From an uncultured Eubacteriales bacterium (GTDB taxonomy: Bacteria; Bacillota; Clostridia; Peptostreptococcales; Anaerovoracaceae), in contig CACYBO010000113.1 in NCBI GenBank assembly GCA_902772685.1, positions 1-18,678 of the forward strand: a stretch of 18,678 nt of DNA, read 5' to 3'. The translations under genes and the position numbers were made by a program. Below, one piece after another: positions 7,079 to 14,399 of this stretch (within the stretch, counting starts at the first letter, position 1; the number at the start of each line of letters is the position of its first letter). The notes below the pieces were generated by a model. The model did not search any database. It had not been told where the DNA came from and worked only from the letters and a program-made list of their open reading frames with translations.

Positions 7079-8794
7079 ATGAGAAAATCAGAAGAAATAT
7101 TAGATGAAATACTGAATAAACGAGGCATAATAACTGAGGAAGACAGGAAGGAGTTCCTGTCTTCAAGGCCTGAGCTTACTTACGATCCATTTCTGCTCGA
7201 TGGAATGAAGGCAGGAGTGGATTTGCTCATATCTTCTGCCGGAAGCGGCGATCGAATTTGCATCTACGGTGATTATGATGCAGACGGTGTTACCGCTTCT
7301 ACGGTGATGGCCTGCGGAGTATCCGAGCTGACCGATAACTGGTTCTTTTATATTCCGTCCCGGTTTGAAGAAGGCTATGGGCTGAATGTTTCCGCAATCG
7401 ATAAGATCATTGAAAAAGGCGCGGATCTGATTATCACAGTTGACTGCGGATGCGTTTCTTGTGCAGAAGTGGAATACGCCGAATCGAAGGGTCTGAAGGT
7501 CATCGTCACAGATCATCACAACATTGAAGATACCATAGCGGAGGGTATTGTAATCGACCCCAAAAAGCCGATGAAATACATGTCGGAAAGCGGGAAGGAT
7601 CCGTATCCCTGCAGGGATCTGGCAGGATGCGGTGTCGCGTTCAAGTTTATACAGGCGCTGCAGAGGACTGCAGATCTTCCCAAAAGCATATTGACAAACG
7701 CACTTGATATGGTGGCTGTTGGTACCATTGGAGATATTGTGCCTTTGCGGGATGAAAACAGAACGCTTGTGAAATACGGACTTGCCGCAGCAAACAGCAG
7801 ACGCAGACAATCTCTTGATCAGCTTGCAAAAGCTATCTCCATTGAAGAGATCACATCATCAAATGTTGCTTTTGCGATTGTGCCTCATATCAATGCGACA
7901 GGCCGTATGGCTTCTGCCATGTCAGCTGTGGAACTGTTTAACAGCACTGATGAAGAACAGATCAACGAGAAAGTACAGGAACTGATCCGGTGCAACAGAC
8001 TGCGAAAACAGATACAGGAAGAAGCATTCAGCCGGTGTACTGAGATGGTGAGAGGCGATGAGAATTTCATCGTTCTGAAAGTTGACGATATGCACGAAGG
8101 CATTGCAGGTATTGTGGCAGGCAAGATCAAAGATCATTTTCAGCGCCCTGTGATCATCGTGACACCTTCTGAAGAGAAGGGACGAACGGAAGGAGAAACA
8201 AAACTCCTGAAGGGTACTGGGCGAAGCATAGACAATGTGGATATCTATGACGTGCTGAGCAGGCATAGCGAACTGTTTCTGCGTTTTGGAGGTCACAGCA
8301 AAGCCTGCGGATTCCTGATGGAGGCTGAAAACCTCAATACGCTTATTGAAAGTGTTAACGGTGATATTGCGGAACAGCTGGATGTTGATCCGGAGTTATT
8401 TGCGAAGACGGTGGACATAGACGCAGAGATTTCTCCTGATGATGTGACCGTAGATCTTGCTAAAGAACTTATGAAACTGGCTCCTTTTGGAGAGGGCAAT
8501 CGGGAACCTGTATTCAAAATGGAGAGTGTAGAGATAAAAAGTGTATCGTATATGGGTTCAGAACAGACCCACGCCCGCTTCAGCGCCTGTCAGTCTGTTT
8601 CTTCAGGCGGTATGGATGGCCTCGGAAGAAGATATGCCTATGCGGAGTGCGTCCTGTTCAGAAGGGCACAGGACCTGAAGCCTTTGCTTGAGGGAGGCGG
8701 CGTATACGATATTACAGGAAACATCAGCTATCAGGTGTGGAGAGGTCAGGAAAGAGTGCAGTTCATAGTGGATGATATAGAAAGGGTAAGTTGA
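7079..8794 (+). CDS. recJ: Single-stranded-DNA-specific exonuclease RecJ
   Basis: 5'-to-3' single-strand exonuclease of recombination and mismatch/base-excision repair, DHH phosphoesterase superfamily. The 571-aa protein has DYDADG (65-70), VDCG (121-124), the DHH motif (Asp145-His146-His147), and GTIGDIVPL. It continues with HINATGRM, a DHHA1 region with FGGHSKACGF, and a C-terminal OB-like region ending near VQFIVDDIERVS. The length is typical. Motifs deviate slightly from classical RecJ (HINATGRM rather than RINAAGRM), as in many clostridial versions. The start is only 3 nt after the previous stop and has just a weak AGGA, so translation is probably coupled to the M23 gene. Its position between two cell-envelope genes is unexpected. 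Confidence 0.94.
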   Translation: MRKSEEILDEILNKRGIITEEDRKEFLSSRPELTYDPFLLDGMKAGVDLLISSAGSGDRICIYGDYDADGVTASTVMACGVSELTDNWFFYIPSRFEEGYGLNVSAIDKIIEKGADLIITVDCGCVSCAEVEYAESKGLKVIVTDHHNIEDTIAEGIVIDPKKPMKYMSESGKDPYPCRDLAGCGVAFKFIQALQRTADLPKSILTNALDMVAVGTIGDIVPLRDENRTLVKYGLAAANSRRRQSLDQLAKAISIEEITSSNVAFAIVPHINATGRMASAMSAVELFNSTDEEQINEKVQELIRCNRLRKQIQEEAFSRCTEMVRGDENFIVLKVDDMHEGIAGIVAGKIKDHFQRPVIIVTPSEEKGRTEGETKLLKGTGRSIDNVDIYDVLSRHSELFLRFGGHSKACGFLMEAENLNTLIESVNGDIAEQLDVDPELFAKTVDIDAEISPDDVTVDLAKELMKLAPFGEGNREPVFKMESVEIKSVSYMGSEQTHARFSACQSVSSGGMDGLGRRYAYAECVLFRRAQDLKPLLEGGGVYDITGNISYQVWRGQERVQFIVDDIERVS

Positions 8795-8802
8795 GGTCTG
8801 AC

Positions 8803-9930
8803 ATGCAGATAAAAAAGAGAAACTTCATAATGATACTGGTTGGAGTGTTTTTTGCCGGAGCTGTTTTAATGGGAGCGGTGTGTGCAGGTATGATGCATTC
8901 ACCCGGCACAGCAATCAAATATGATGATAAACTCTCCAAGATTAAAGGCTATATCGATACTTACTATCTCAACGATTATGAAGAACAGGATCTTGTAGAG
9001 GGAGCGTATGAAGGATATGTAGCAGGGCTTGGGGACCCGTATTCATCATATATGACCAAAGAGGCGTATGACTCCTGGATGGCATCTGCAACAGGCAATT
9101 ATTCAGGGGTTGGAATTACATTTTCTGAAAATGAAGATGGTGCATTCGAGGTGATATCCGTCAATCCCGGATCACCTGCAGAAAAAGCAGGAGTCGTCCC
9201 AAAGGACCTGATTCTCACAGTTGATGATCAAGCTTATACGGATTCAGATGTAATGGCTTCGGCGATCAGAGGAGAAAAGGGTACGGAAGTCACTCTCCTG
9301 ATGTATCATGACGGCAAAGAGAAAGAAGTCAGGATGATACGTGATGAAATTAAGCTGGAGAGCGTCACGTGGGAAATGCTCGAAGACAATATCGGTTATA
9401 TCAAAATCAGTTCTTTTGTAGACAATACAGGCGATGATTTCAATAACGCTTTGGACAATGTTGAAAAGAAGAACGCCGATGGTCTGATTGTCGATCTGAG
9501 AAACAACGGTGGCGGTCTCGTGGATGAGTGCGTCAAAGTAGCGGATGAATTTCTGGATCAGGGCGTAGTCTGCTACGTGGAGGACAAGAACGGCAAGACC
9601 GAAACCTATGACGCCGCCGACGGCAAGACCAGCATACCAACAGTGGTCCTCATCAATGAATCCTCCGCATCCGCTTCAGAGATTCTGGCCGGTGCCCTCA
9701 AGGACAATGGGTTTGACATAGTCGGTACGAAATCCTTCGGTAAAGGCGTTATTCAGACCACACTGGAGATGGACGACGGATCTGCTCTCAAGCTTACTAT
9801 CATGCAGTATCTTTCACCGGACAAGCACGTCATACATGAAAAGGGTATCAAGCCAACAGTCAAAGTAAAGGATAAAGAAAAAACGAAAGAGGATGAGCAG
9901 CTCGAAAAGGCAAAGGATATTCTCGAGTAA
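8803..9930 (+). CDS. S41-family C-terminal processing peptidase (CtpA/CtpB-like)
   Basis: Membrane-anchored, secreted serine protease of the tail-specific protease family, 375 aa. An N-terminal hydrophobic segment (about 6-27) serves as signal anchor. It is followed by a family N-domain, a PDZ domain (about 101-182) and the S41 catalytic domain. The catalytic serine lies within SSASASE (287-293), and the general-base lysine is Lys314 in SFGKG. The C-terminal 15-20 residues are Lys/Glu-rich. I chose the ATG at 8803 because GAGGT (8793-8797) is 5 nt upstream. A TTG at 8791 overlapping the recJ stop would add four residues. S41 proteases commonly lie near ftsEX in Bacillota and may process wall-remodelling proteins, so the neighbouring M23 protein is a plausible substrate (inference). 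Confidence 0.94.
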   Translation: MQIKKRNFIMILVGVFFAGAVLMGAVCAGMMHSPGTAIKYDDKLSKIKGYIDTYYLNDYEEQDLVEGAYEGYVAGLGDPYSSYMTKEAYDSWMASATGNYSGVGITFSENEDGAFEVISVNPGSPAEKAGVVPKDLILTVDDQAYTDSDVMASAIRGEKGTEVTLLMYHDGKEKEVRMIRDEIKLESVTWEMLEDNIGYIKISSFVDNTGDDFNNALDNVEKKNADGLIVDLRNNGGGLVDECVKVADEFLDQGVVCYVEDKNGKTETYDAADGKTSIPTVVLINESSASASEILAGALKDNGFDIVGTKSFGKGVIQTTLEMDDGSALKLTIMQYLSPDKHVIHEKGIKPTVKVKDKEKTKEDEQLEKAKDILE

Positions 9931-9961
9931 ATTGTTCTTTAATTGTGCAAAAGCCTCCGTA

Positions 9962-9997
9962 CACTTTCGCATATATTGACTTTACAGTACGAAAGTG
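9962..9997 (+). repeat. Inverted repeat flanking the -35 of the yerC-like gene (candidate operator)
   Basis: CACTTTCG (9962-9969) and CGAAAGTG (9990-9997) are perfect 8-bp inverted arms separated by 20 bp, with centres 28 bp apart. The left arm lies just upstream of the -35 and the right arm lies in the spacer just before the -10, so a bound protein would block RNA polymerase. No T-tract follows, so it is not a convincing terminator for the S41 gene. An obvious candidate ligand is the TrpR-like protein encoded immediately downstream, acting on its own promoter, but this is inference. Confidence 0.55.
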
Positions 9998-10004
9998 CTA
10001 TAGT
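9976..10004 (+). promoter_or_regulatory. Strong SigA-type promoter for the yerC-like regulator gene
   Basis: TTGACT (9976-9981) and TATAGT (9999-10004) are each 5/6 matches to consensus with a 17-bp spacer, the best promoter in the window. The expected start is near 10011, giving a short leader that contains the strong ribosome site AAGGAGGTG before the ATG at 10033. Confidence 0.8.
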
Positions 10005-10032
10005 GCAGTAAAGGAAAAAAGGAGGTGTCGTT

Positions 10033-10332
10033 ATGGCATATGAATCAAAATTCAAGAGAGATGACATAGATGAACTGTTCAAAGCTGTTCTTCTTCTGGA
10101 AGATGAAGAGGATTGCTACAGGTTTTTCGAGGATATCTGCACGATCAATGAGATACATGCCATTGCGCAGCGACTGCAGGTAGCAAAACTGCTCTCTGAG
10201 AACAAAACCTATAATGAAATTGAGGGAGTAACCAAAGCATCGACAGCGACGATCAGCAGAATCAATAAATGTCTCGTTTACGGTGCGGACGGTTATAAGA
10301 GAATACTTGCAAGGATGAAGGAACAGGAATAG
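10033..10332 (+). CDS. YerC/YecD-family TrpR-like DNA-binding protein
   Basis: 99-aa small regulator of the YerC/YecD family, which shares the all-helical TrpR fold. The sequence follows the family closely: an N-terminal helix (DDIDELFKAVLLLEDEEDCY), CTINEIHAIAQRLQVAKLL, then a helix-turn-helix (NKTYNEIEGVTKASTATISRI). A short C-terminal tail follows. The effector and targets of this family are poorly defined. The gene is transcribed alone: it has its own near-consensus promoter and a strong ribosome site (AAGGAGGTG, 6 nt before the ATG), and an intrinsic terminator follows at 10357-10390. The dyad around its -35 suggests autoregulation (inference). It is unlikely to be a classical trp repressor, since no tryptophan genes are nearby. 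Confidence 0.92.
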   Translation: MAYESKFKRDDIDELFKAVLLLEDEEDCYRFFEDICTINEIHAIAQRLQVAKLLSENKTYNEIEGVTKASTATISRINKCLVYGADGYKRILARMKEQE

Positions 10333-10356
10333 CCAATCCTTAAAAGGTTTACCATC

Positions 10357-10390
10357 AAGGGGCGTGTCATATATCTGGTCACGCCTTTTT
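10357..10390 (+). terminator. Intrinsic terminator after the yerC-like gene
   Basis: GGCGTG (10361-10366) pairs with CACGCC (10380-10385) around a 13-nt loop. The stem can extend by two A-T and two G-T pairs on the AAGG/TTTT side. Five Ts follow (10386-10390). The extended -10 of the next operon begins two bases after the T-run. Confidence 0.85.
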
Positions 10391-10391
10391 A

Positions 10392-10400
10392 TGTTATAAT
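10392..10400 (+). promoter_or_regulatory. Extended -10 promoter directly before the phosphopantetheinyl transferase gene
   Basis: TGTTATAAT (hexamer 10395-10400) is a perfect extended -10. It repeats the nine-base motif at 123-131, again just after a terminator T-tract. The -35 position falls in the terminator loop and has no good match. The predicted start is near 10407, only about 3 nt before the ATG at 10410, implying a leaderless or nearly leaderless message. Confidence 0.65.
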
Positions 10401-10409
10401 TTCCATATA

Positions 10410-10958
10410 ATGAAACTGTTCGTGATTTACAATTACAAAACAAAGCATCCTGAATTGAAGGGGAAAGCTCTGACAGACGCTCTGATCAGGGACTGTCTCG
10501 GATGCAGTGATGTGAAGATTCGCAGGACGGATAGGGGGAAACCGTATGTGCAGTGGTCCGGTAACGACGGCCGCAGCGATAGATACATCTCCGTATCCCA
10601 CAGCGAGGGGACTTTCGCACTTCTGGTATCTGACAGGAACGTTGGGCTTGATATTCAGTATTCAAGGGATATCGATACGGACAGAATCGCTTCCAGGTGT
10701 TTCGCCGCAGAGGAGGCGGAGTTTTCACAGGAGGATGGTACCGGAAACGGTTTTTTTGAACTTTGGACCCGAAAGGAGGCCTGGAGCAAGTACACAGGAG
10801 AAGGCCTCGAACATGTCATGAAAAAGCAGCAGGTGCTTAAACGAGAAGACGTTGCGTTGATTGATCTTCGGCTTGCGGATGGCTGTTACTGCGCTGTCTG
10901 TACCGAAAAAGAAGGAGGATGCAAAGCAGATGAAATTCAGATTTCTTATAGAGAATAA
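10410..10958 (+). CDS. Sfp-type 4'-phosphopantetheinyl transferase
   Basis: Transfers the phosphopantetheine arm of coenzyme A to a carrier-protein serine. The 182-aa length suits a compact Sfp/HetI-type enzyme. Family motifs are RRTDRGKPYV near residue 40, YISVSHSEG, GLDIQ with Mg-ligand Asp81 (Gln83 in place of the more usual Glu), and WTRKEAWSK (119-127) with Glu123 and Lys127. No polyketide or peptide synthetase genes are in the window, so it may serve fatty-acid acyl carrier protein or a distant pathway. There is no ribosome site before the ATG, and the extended -10 ends only 9 nt upstream. It is the first gene of a long operon, and its last 29 nt overlap the next gene. Confidence 0.92.
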   Translation: MKLFVIYNYKTKHPELKGKALTDALIRDCLGCSDVKIRRTDRGKPYVQWSGNDGRSDRYISVSHSEGTFALLVSDRNVGLDIQYSRDIDTDRIASRCFAAEEAEFSQEDGTGNGFFELWTRKEAWSKYTGEGLEHVMKKQQVLKREDVALIDLRLADGCYCAVCTEKEGGCKADEIQISYRE

Positions 10959-11772
10959 AACCGAAAAACAAGGTATTATTGCGGAACACGGCCTTTCCAT
11001 ATATATAGAGGCTCAGGGCAAGAAAATCCTCTTCGATGCAGGAGAAACCAACCTTTTTGCTGCGAATGCCGCAAAGCTGAAAGTGGACCTGAGCGACGTC
11101 GATTTTGCTGTGGTGAGCCATGGCCATTCAGATCATACGGGAGGATTCCCGATGTTTCACCAGTTGAACCCGACAGCTCCTGTTTACATCCACAGAAACG
11201 CACTGCGGGTTTCATACGGTACGGAGGGGGGACCGCTTGATAAAGGCGGCGTCCTGGATCAGGAGCCGTGCAGCGTAAGGTGGAGTGACAAGGAATTAAA
11301 AGAACTGGCGGATCAGCTTCTGTTTACTGACGGCCCTGTTACCATAAATGAAAATATCAAAATCACAGGGACCATTCCATTCGCACCGGATTATAAACCA
11401 ACAGATTATTTCTACTGCTATGAAGGCGATAAACTGGTACAGGATGATATGTCCCATGAACAGTGTCTTGTAATCAGAGAGCCGGAAGGTCTGTATATTT
11501 TCTCGGGATGCAGTCACAGAGGCGCCATCAGCGCACTGAATGCCGGAAAGAGCATGTTCCCTGGTGAGAAAGTCGCTGTCTTCGTTTCGGGCATGCACCT
11601 CTACAGCGCGACAAAAGAAGACAGGGAGAGGGTGATCGATGAAATCGCCGGAGAGGATATGGACAAAGTGATGCCTGTACACTGCACAGGCATTGACGCA
11701 ATCTGTGAGCTCAAATCAAGACTCGGTGAAAAGTGTACTATTGCGACAGCAGGCGATGAGTATCTGGTATGA
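10930..11772 (+). CDS. Metallo-beta-lactamase-fold hydrolase (COG1237 / MptE-like family)
   Basis: 280-aa cytoplasmic metallo-hydrolase. The dinuclear metal motif is SHGHSDHTGG with His64, His66, Asp68 and His69. Further family features are SGCSHRGAISAL, VSGMHLY and the late PVHCTG. This pattern matches the family often annotated as 7,8-dihydropterin-6-methyl-4-(beta-D-ribofuranosyl)-aminobenzene-5'-phosphate synthase. That name comes from archaeal methanopterin work and is unlikely to describe the true reaction in a clostridial cell. I start at the ATG at 10930 because AAGGAGG (10912-10918) lies upstream and the product begins MKFRFLIENKT like family members. An in-frame ATG at 10861 would overlap the previous gene by 98 nt. 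The stop overlaps the recX start by 4 nt. Confidence 0.9.
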   Translation: MKFRFLIENKTEKQGIIAEHGLSIYIEAQGKKILFDAGETNLFAANAAKLKVDLSDVDFAVVSHGHSDHTGGFPMFHQLNPTAPVYIHRNALRVSYGTEGGPLDKGGVLDQEPCSVRWSDKELKELADQLLFTDGPVTINENIKITGTIPFAPDYKPTDYFYCYEGDKLVQDDMSHEQCLVIREPEGLYIFSGCSHRGAISALNAGKSMFPGEKVAVFVSGMHLYSATKEDRERVIDEIAGEDMDKVMPVHCTGIDAICELKSRLGEKCTIATAGDEYLV

Positions 11773-12242
11773 CAATGAACGCACTGGATAAGGCAACAGC
11801 ATATCTGAACAGGAAACCGCACACTGAAAAGGAAGTCATCGATTATCTGGTCAGAAAGGGATTTGGACAGGAGGATGCCTCTGCAGCTGTCAACAGTCTG
11901 AAGGAATACGGATATATCGATGATCTTGCGTATTCTAAGATGTATTATGTGTACGGCTTTGAAAAGGGAAGAGGCACAGATCGCATTAAGAGAGAACTTG
12001 TCGGCAAAGGAGTTGATCGTGCTGTCATCGAACAGGCCTATGACGAACTGGAAGACAAACCGGACGAATATGAGGTCGCAGCTGAGATAGCATATCAGAT
12101 CGTTGAAGAAACCGGTAAAAAACCTTCAGAAATGACATATGAAGAAAAACAGAAACTGCAGGCGAAAATAGTCAGAAGACTTGCTTCCAGAGGTTTCAGC
12201 GGCAGCATATGTTACAGTGCGGCCCGCGTATCAGTGAAATGA
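11769..12242 (+). CDS. recX: RecX-family regulatory protein
   Basis: 157-aa modulator of RecA filaments, built of repeated three-helix units. Family signatures are AYLNRKPHTEKEVIDYLVRKG (residues about 11-31), YIDDLAYSKMYY, RGTDRIKRELVGKGV and VRRLASRGFS near the C-terminus. No recA is in the window. The start ATG overlaps the previous stop (ATGA), and a second in-frame ATG follows two codons later at 11775, which would be equally acceptable. The stop likewise overlaps the tcdA start (ATGA at 12239-12242), so translation is probably chained through this part of the operon. Confidence 0.92.
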   Translation: MTMNALDKATAYLNRKPHTEKEVIDYLVRKGFGQEDASAAVNSLKEYGYIDDLAYSKMYYVYGFEKGRGTDRIKRELVGKGVDRAVIEQAYDELEDKPDEYEVAAEIAYQIVEETGKKPSEMTYEEKQKLQAKIVRRLASRGFSGSICYSAARVSVK

Positions 12243-12922
12243 AACAGCAGTATGAGAGAACAAGCAGAATTATAGGTGAAGAAGGCGTGGAGAAACTGTC
12301 TGCACGCGCTGTTCTGGTTTTTGGATGCGGCGGCGTCGGAAGCTACGTGTGTGAAGCTTTGGCGCGTTCAGGAGTCGGCACGATTACCATCGTGGACAGG
12401 GATACAGTTGATATCACAAATCTCAACCGTCAGATTCCGGCCCTTCATTCAACCATAGGTAAGCCCAAGGCTGCTGTTATGGCAGACCGGATAAGAGACA
12501 TCGATCCGGACTGTCACGTGACTGCAAAAGAGTTGTTCTTCCTGCCCGGCGGTGAACCGGATGACATTGATTTTGCTTCATACGATTATGTTGTGGATGC
12601 TGTGGATACCGTAGCGGCAAAGATACTGATTATAGAGAGAGCCCGTCAGGCAGGTGTTCCTGTGATTTCTGCGATGGGAACCGGCAATAAGCTGGACGGC
12701 GGTGCTTTCAGAATAACGACGATAGATAAAACAAACTACTGTCCCCTCGCCAGAGTCGTGAGAAGAGAACTCAAAAAACGCGGGATAACAGATGTAAAAG
12801 TGCTGTATTCTGAAGAGGAACCGCGTTCAAAGGGCGGAAGCATAAGTTTCGTCCCATCCGTTGCCGGGCTTCTCATGGCAGGCGAGGTCGTACGTGATTT
12901 ATTGAATGCAGAAGGGAAATAA
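12239..12922 (+). CDS. tcdA: tRNA threonylcarbamoyladenosine dehydratase (TcdA/CsdL, E1-like)
   Basis: Adenylating ThiF/E1-superfamily enzyme that converts t6A37 of ANN-decoding tRNAs to its cyclic form ct6A, using ATP. 227 aa. The nucleotide-binding loop is GCGGVGS (29-35), followed by VDRDTVDITNLNRQ and the family-specific NYCPLARVVRRELKKRG and YSEEEP. C-terminal SFVPSVAGLLMAGEVVRDLL is typical. I chose the ATG at 12239 because the product then begins like relatives (QYERTSRIIGEEGVEKL) and overlaps the recX stop by 4 nt. An ATG at 12209 would add ten non-homologous residues. Other E1-like roles such as thiamine or molybdopterin ThiF/MoeB are less likely given the PLARV motif. Confidence 0.93.
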   Translation: MKQQYERTSRIIGEEGVEKLSARAVLVFGCGGVGSYVCEALARSGVGTITIVDRDTVDITNLNRQIPALHSTIGKPKAAVMADRIRDIDPDCHVTAKELFFLPGGEPDDIDFASYDYVVDAVDTVAAKILIIERARQAGVPVISAMGTGNKLDGGAFRITTIDKTNYCPLARVVRRELKKRGITDVKVLYSEEEPRSKGGSISFVPSVAGLLMAGEVVRDLLNAEGK

Positions 12923-12924
12923 CT

Positions 12925-13431
12925 ATGGATTATCGCACAGAACTGATGCAAATGATCGATAAATTCAATATCGAATCAGTGGAGGAATTCAAGGAGGCGG
13001 AGATGCGGATCGTCAGGGATTCCAGATTCTCACGCATCCGTAAGAAAAAGGACTATGCCGGGCACATACAGATGCTCAGGACCGTTAAGAATAAAGCCAA
13101 AAAAATCGATCCGAAGGCTATAAAGATCCCCGAAAGCGATGAGGAGACCCAGGCGCTTCGCAAGGCATTTGAGAGATGCCTTGTCAATTTCAGCGCCGTC
13201 TGCGACGGTTATGTGCAGCTGCAGCTGATGCTCAAGGAAAAATCAGAAGGTGCGAGCATCGGGTATACCGAGTATAAAACACTGAATAACAAAGTCAGAT
13301 CCATCCGGTCGGATTTTAACGAAAAAATGCGTGATATGGATATTCTGTATTCGGATTTTGTCGAATACTCCAAAGGGGACGATACAGAAGATCTGATGGG
13401 ACTGGAGTATAAAACTTACGATCAGATATAA
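12925..13431 (+). CDS. Hypothetical helical cytoplasmic protein, 168 aa
   Basis: I do not recognise this protein. It has no signal peptide or membrane segment. It is highly charged and predicted by eye to be almost all helix, with basic stretches near residues 29-42 (RDSRFSRIRKKKDY) and 55-65 (KNKAKKIDPK) and an acidic C-terminus. Heptad-like spacing around residues 78-140 suggests a helical bundle or coiled coil. AAGGGA (12912-12917) lies 7 nt before the ATG. It sits 2 nt after tcdA and 20 nt before rmuC, so it is firmly inside the operon. The basic surface and the rmuC neighbour make a nucleic-acid role conceivable, but nothing in the sequence shows it. Confidence 0.85.
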   Translation: MDYRTELMQMIDKFNIESVEEFKEAEMRIVRDSRFSRIRKKKDYAGHIQMLRTVKNKAKKIDPKAIKIPESDEETQALRKAFERCLVNFSAVCDGYVQLQLMLKEKSEGASIGYTEYKTLNNKVRSIRSDFNEKMRDMDILYSDFVEYSKGDDTEDLMGLEYKTYDQI

Positions 13432-13451
13432 AGAGGAGAAAGGGAAGCGAG

Positions 13452-14381
13452 ATGGATGCAGTACTGGTAGCGGTCATAATCTCTTCCGTTGTGGTAATAG
13501 CGGTCCTGGTGATCGTGCTGATTATGATGAGAAACGCTGTTGCAGGACTGGGAGACAGGGTGAATGAAAGTCAGAGAGCATCAGGTGCTGTTATTAATCA
13601 GCAGCTCAACGAGGCAATGGCACAGATCAACCGCAATATGGGAGAGATGAGGAATCTGTCTTCAGGCGTTGATGATCTGCGCCGTCTTATGACCAACGTC
13701 AAGACAAGGGGTATCGTCGGTGAAGTACAGCTTGGAGCAATTCTTGAGGAAATACTGTCGCCGCGCCAATTTGAGGAAAATGTCGCAGTTAAGGGGGACA
13801 GCGCCAGAGTCGAATACGCCGTAAAATTTCCTTCTGAAGATGGGGGATCCGTATATCTTCCTATCGATTCAAAATTTCCGGGAGACGCCTACATGGAACT
13901 TCTTGACGCCTATGATACGGGTGACAGAAGTATGATTACCGCCGCAACGGATCATCTCAGGAGAGCGGTGATCAAATCCGCGAAAGATATTCGGTCGAAA
14001 TACATTTATCCCCCGTACACCACAGAATTCGCCATCATGTTCCTGCCTTTTGAGGGGCTCTATGCTGAAGTTCTCAGGCTTGATCTCGTTGATCTTCTTC
14101 AGAGAGAATACAGAGTCAGCATAGCCGGACCCACTACCATGGCTGCTATTCTGAACAGTTTCCAGCTTGGATTCAGATCGCTTGCTCTGCAGCAGAGTTC
14201 GGGGGAAGTGTGGGATACACTCGAAAAAGTGAGAACTGAATTCGGCAAGTTCAACGATGTTCTGGAAGATACACAGCACAGACTGGATCAGGCACAGAAA
14301 GATCTCGAGTCTCTCGTAGGAGTGAGAACGAGGAGCATACAGAGGAGTCTGGATAAAGTATCCGATTATACAGATGATTAA
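13452..14381 (+). CDS. rmuC: DNA recombination protein RmuC, short membrane-anchored form
   Basis: RmuC limits inversions at short inverted repeats and is predicted to carry a PD-(D/E)XK-like nuclease fold. This version is 309 aa, shorter than many RmuC proteins (often 370-500 aa). Residues 3-26 form a hydrophobic anchor, followed by a short coiled region to about residue 80. The core domain begins TRGIVGEVQLGAILEEIL and includes DSKFPGDAYMELL, the KDIRSKYIYPPYTTEFAIMF block and PTTMAAILNSFQLGF. A helical C-terminus follows. GAGGAG and AAAGGGA upstream support the start. The missing length is in the N-terminal coiled coil, not the catalytic core. Confidence 0.93.
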   Translation: MDAVLVAVIISSVVVIAVLVIVLIMMRNAVAGLGDRVNESQRASGAVINQQLNEAMAQINRNMGEMRNLSSGVDDLRRLMTNVKTRGIVGEVQLGAILEEILSPRQFEENVAVKGDSARVEYAVKFPSEDGGSVYLPIDSKFPGDAYMELLDAYDTGDRSMITAATDHLRRAVIKSAKDIRSKYIYPPYTTEFAIMFLPFEGLYAEVLRLDLVDLLQREYRVSIAGPTTMAAILNSFQLGFRSLALQQSSGEVWDTLEKVRTEFGKFNDVLEDTQHRLDQAQKDLESLVGVRTRSIQRSLDKVSDYTDD

Positions 14382-14399
14382 TGGAGTTTATTACTTAAA

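Noticed and set aside
8791..8802. TTG start for the S41 protease overlapping the recJ stop
   Set aside because: The ATG at 8803 has GAGGT at ideal distance; the TTG would place that ribosome site inside the gene.
9962..9997. Inverted repeat read as a rho-independent terminator of the S41 gene
   Set aside because: The loop is 20 nt and no T-run follows; placement around the -35 fits an operator better. Termination of the upstream operon here is therefore not established.
10930..11772. Methanopterin biosynthesis enzyme
   Set aside because: Only the family-level fold supports the database-style name; no other methanogen-type genes are present, so I kept a general hydrolase call.
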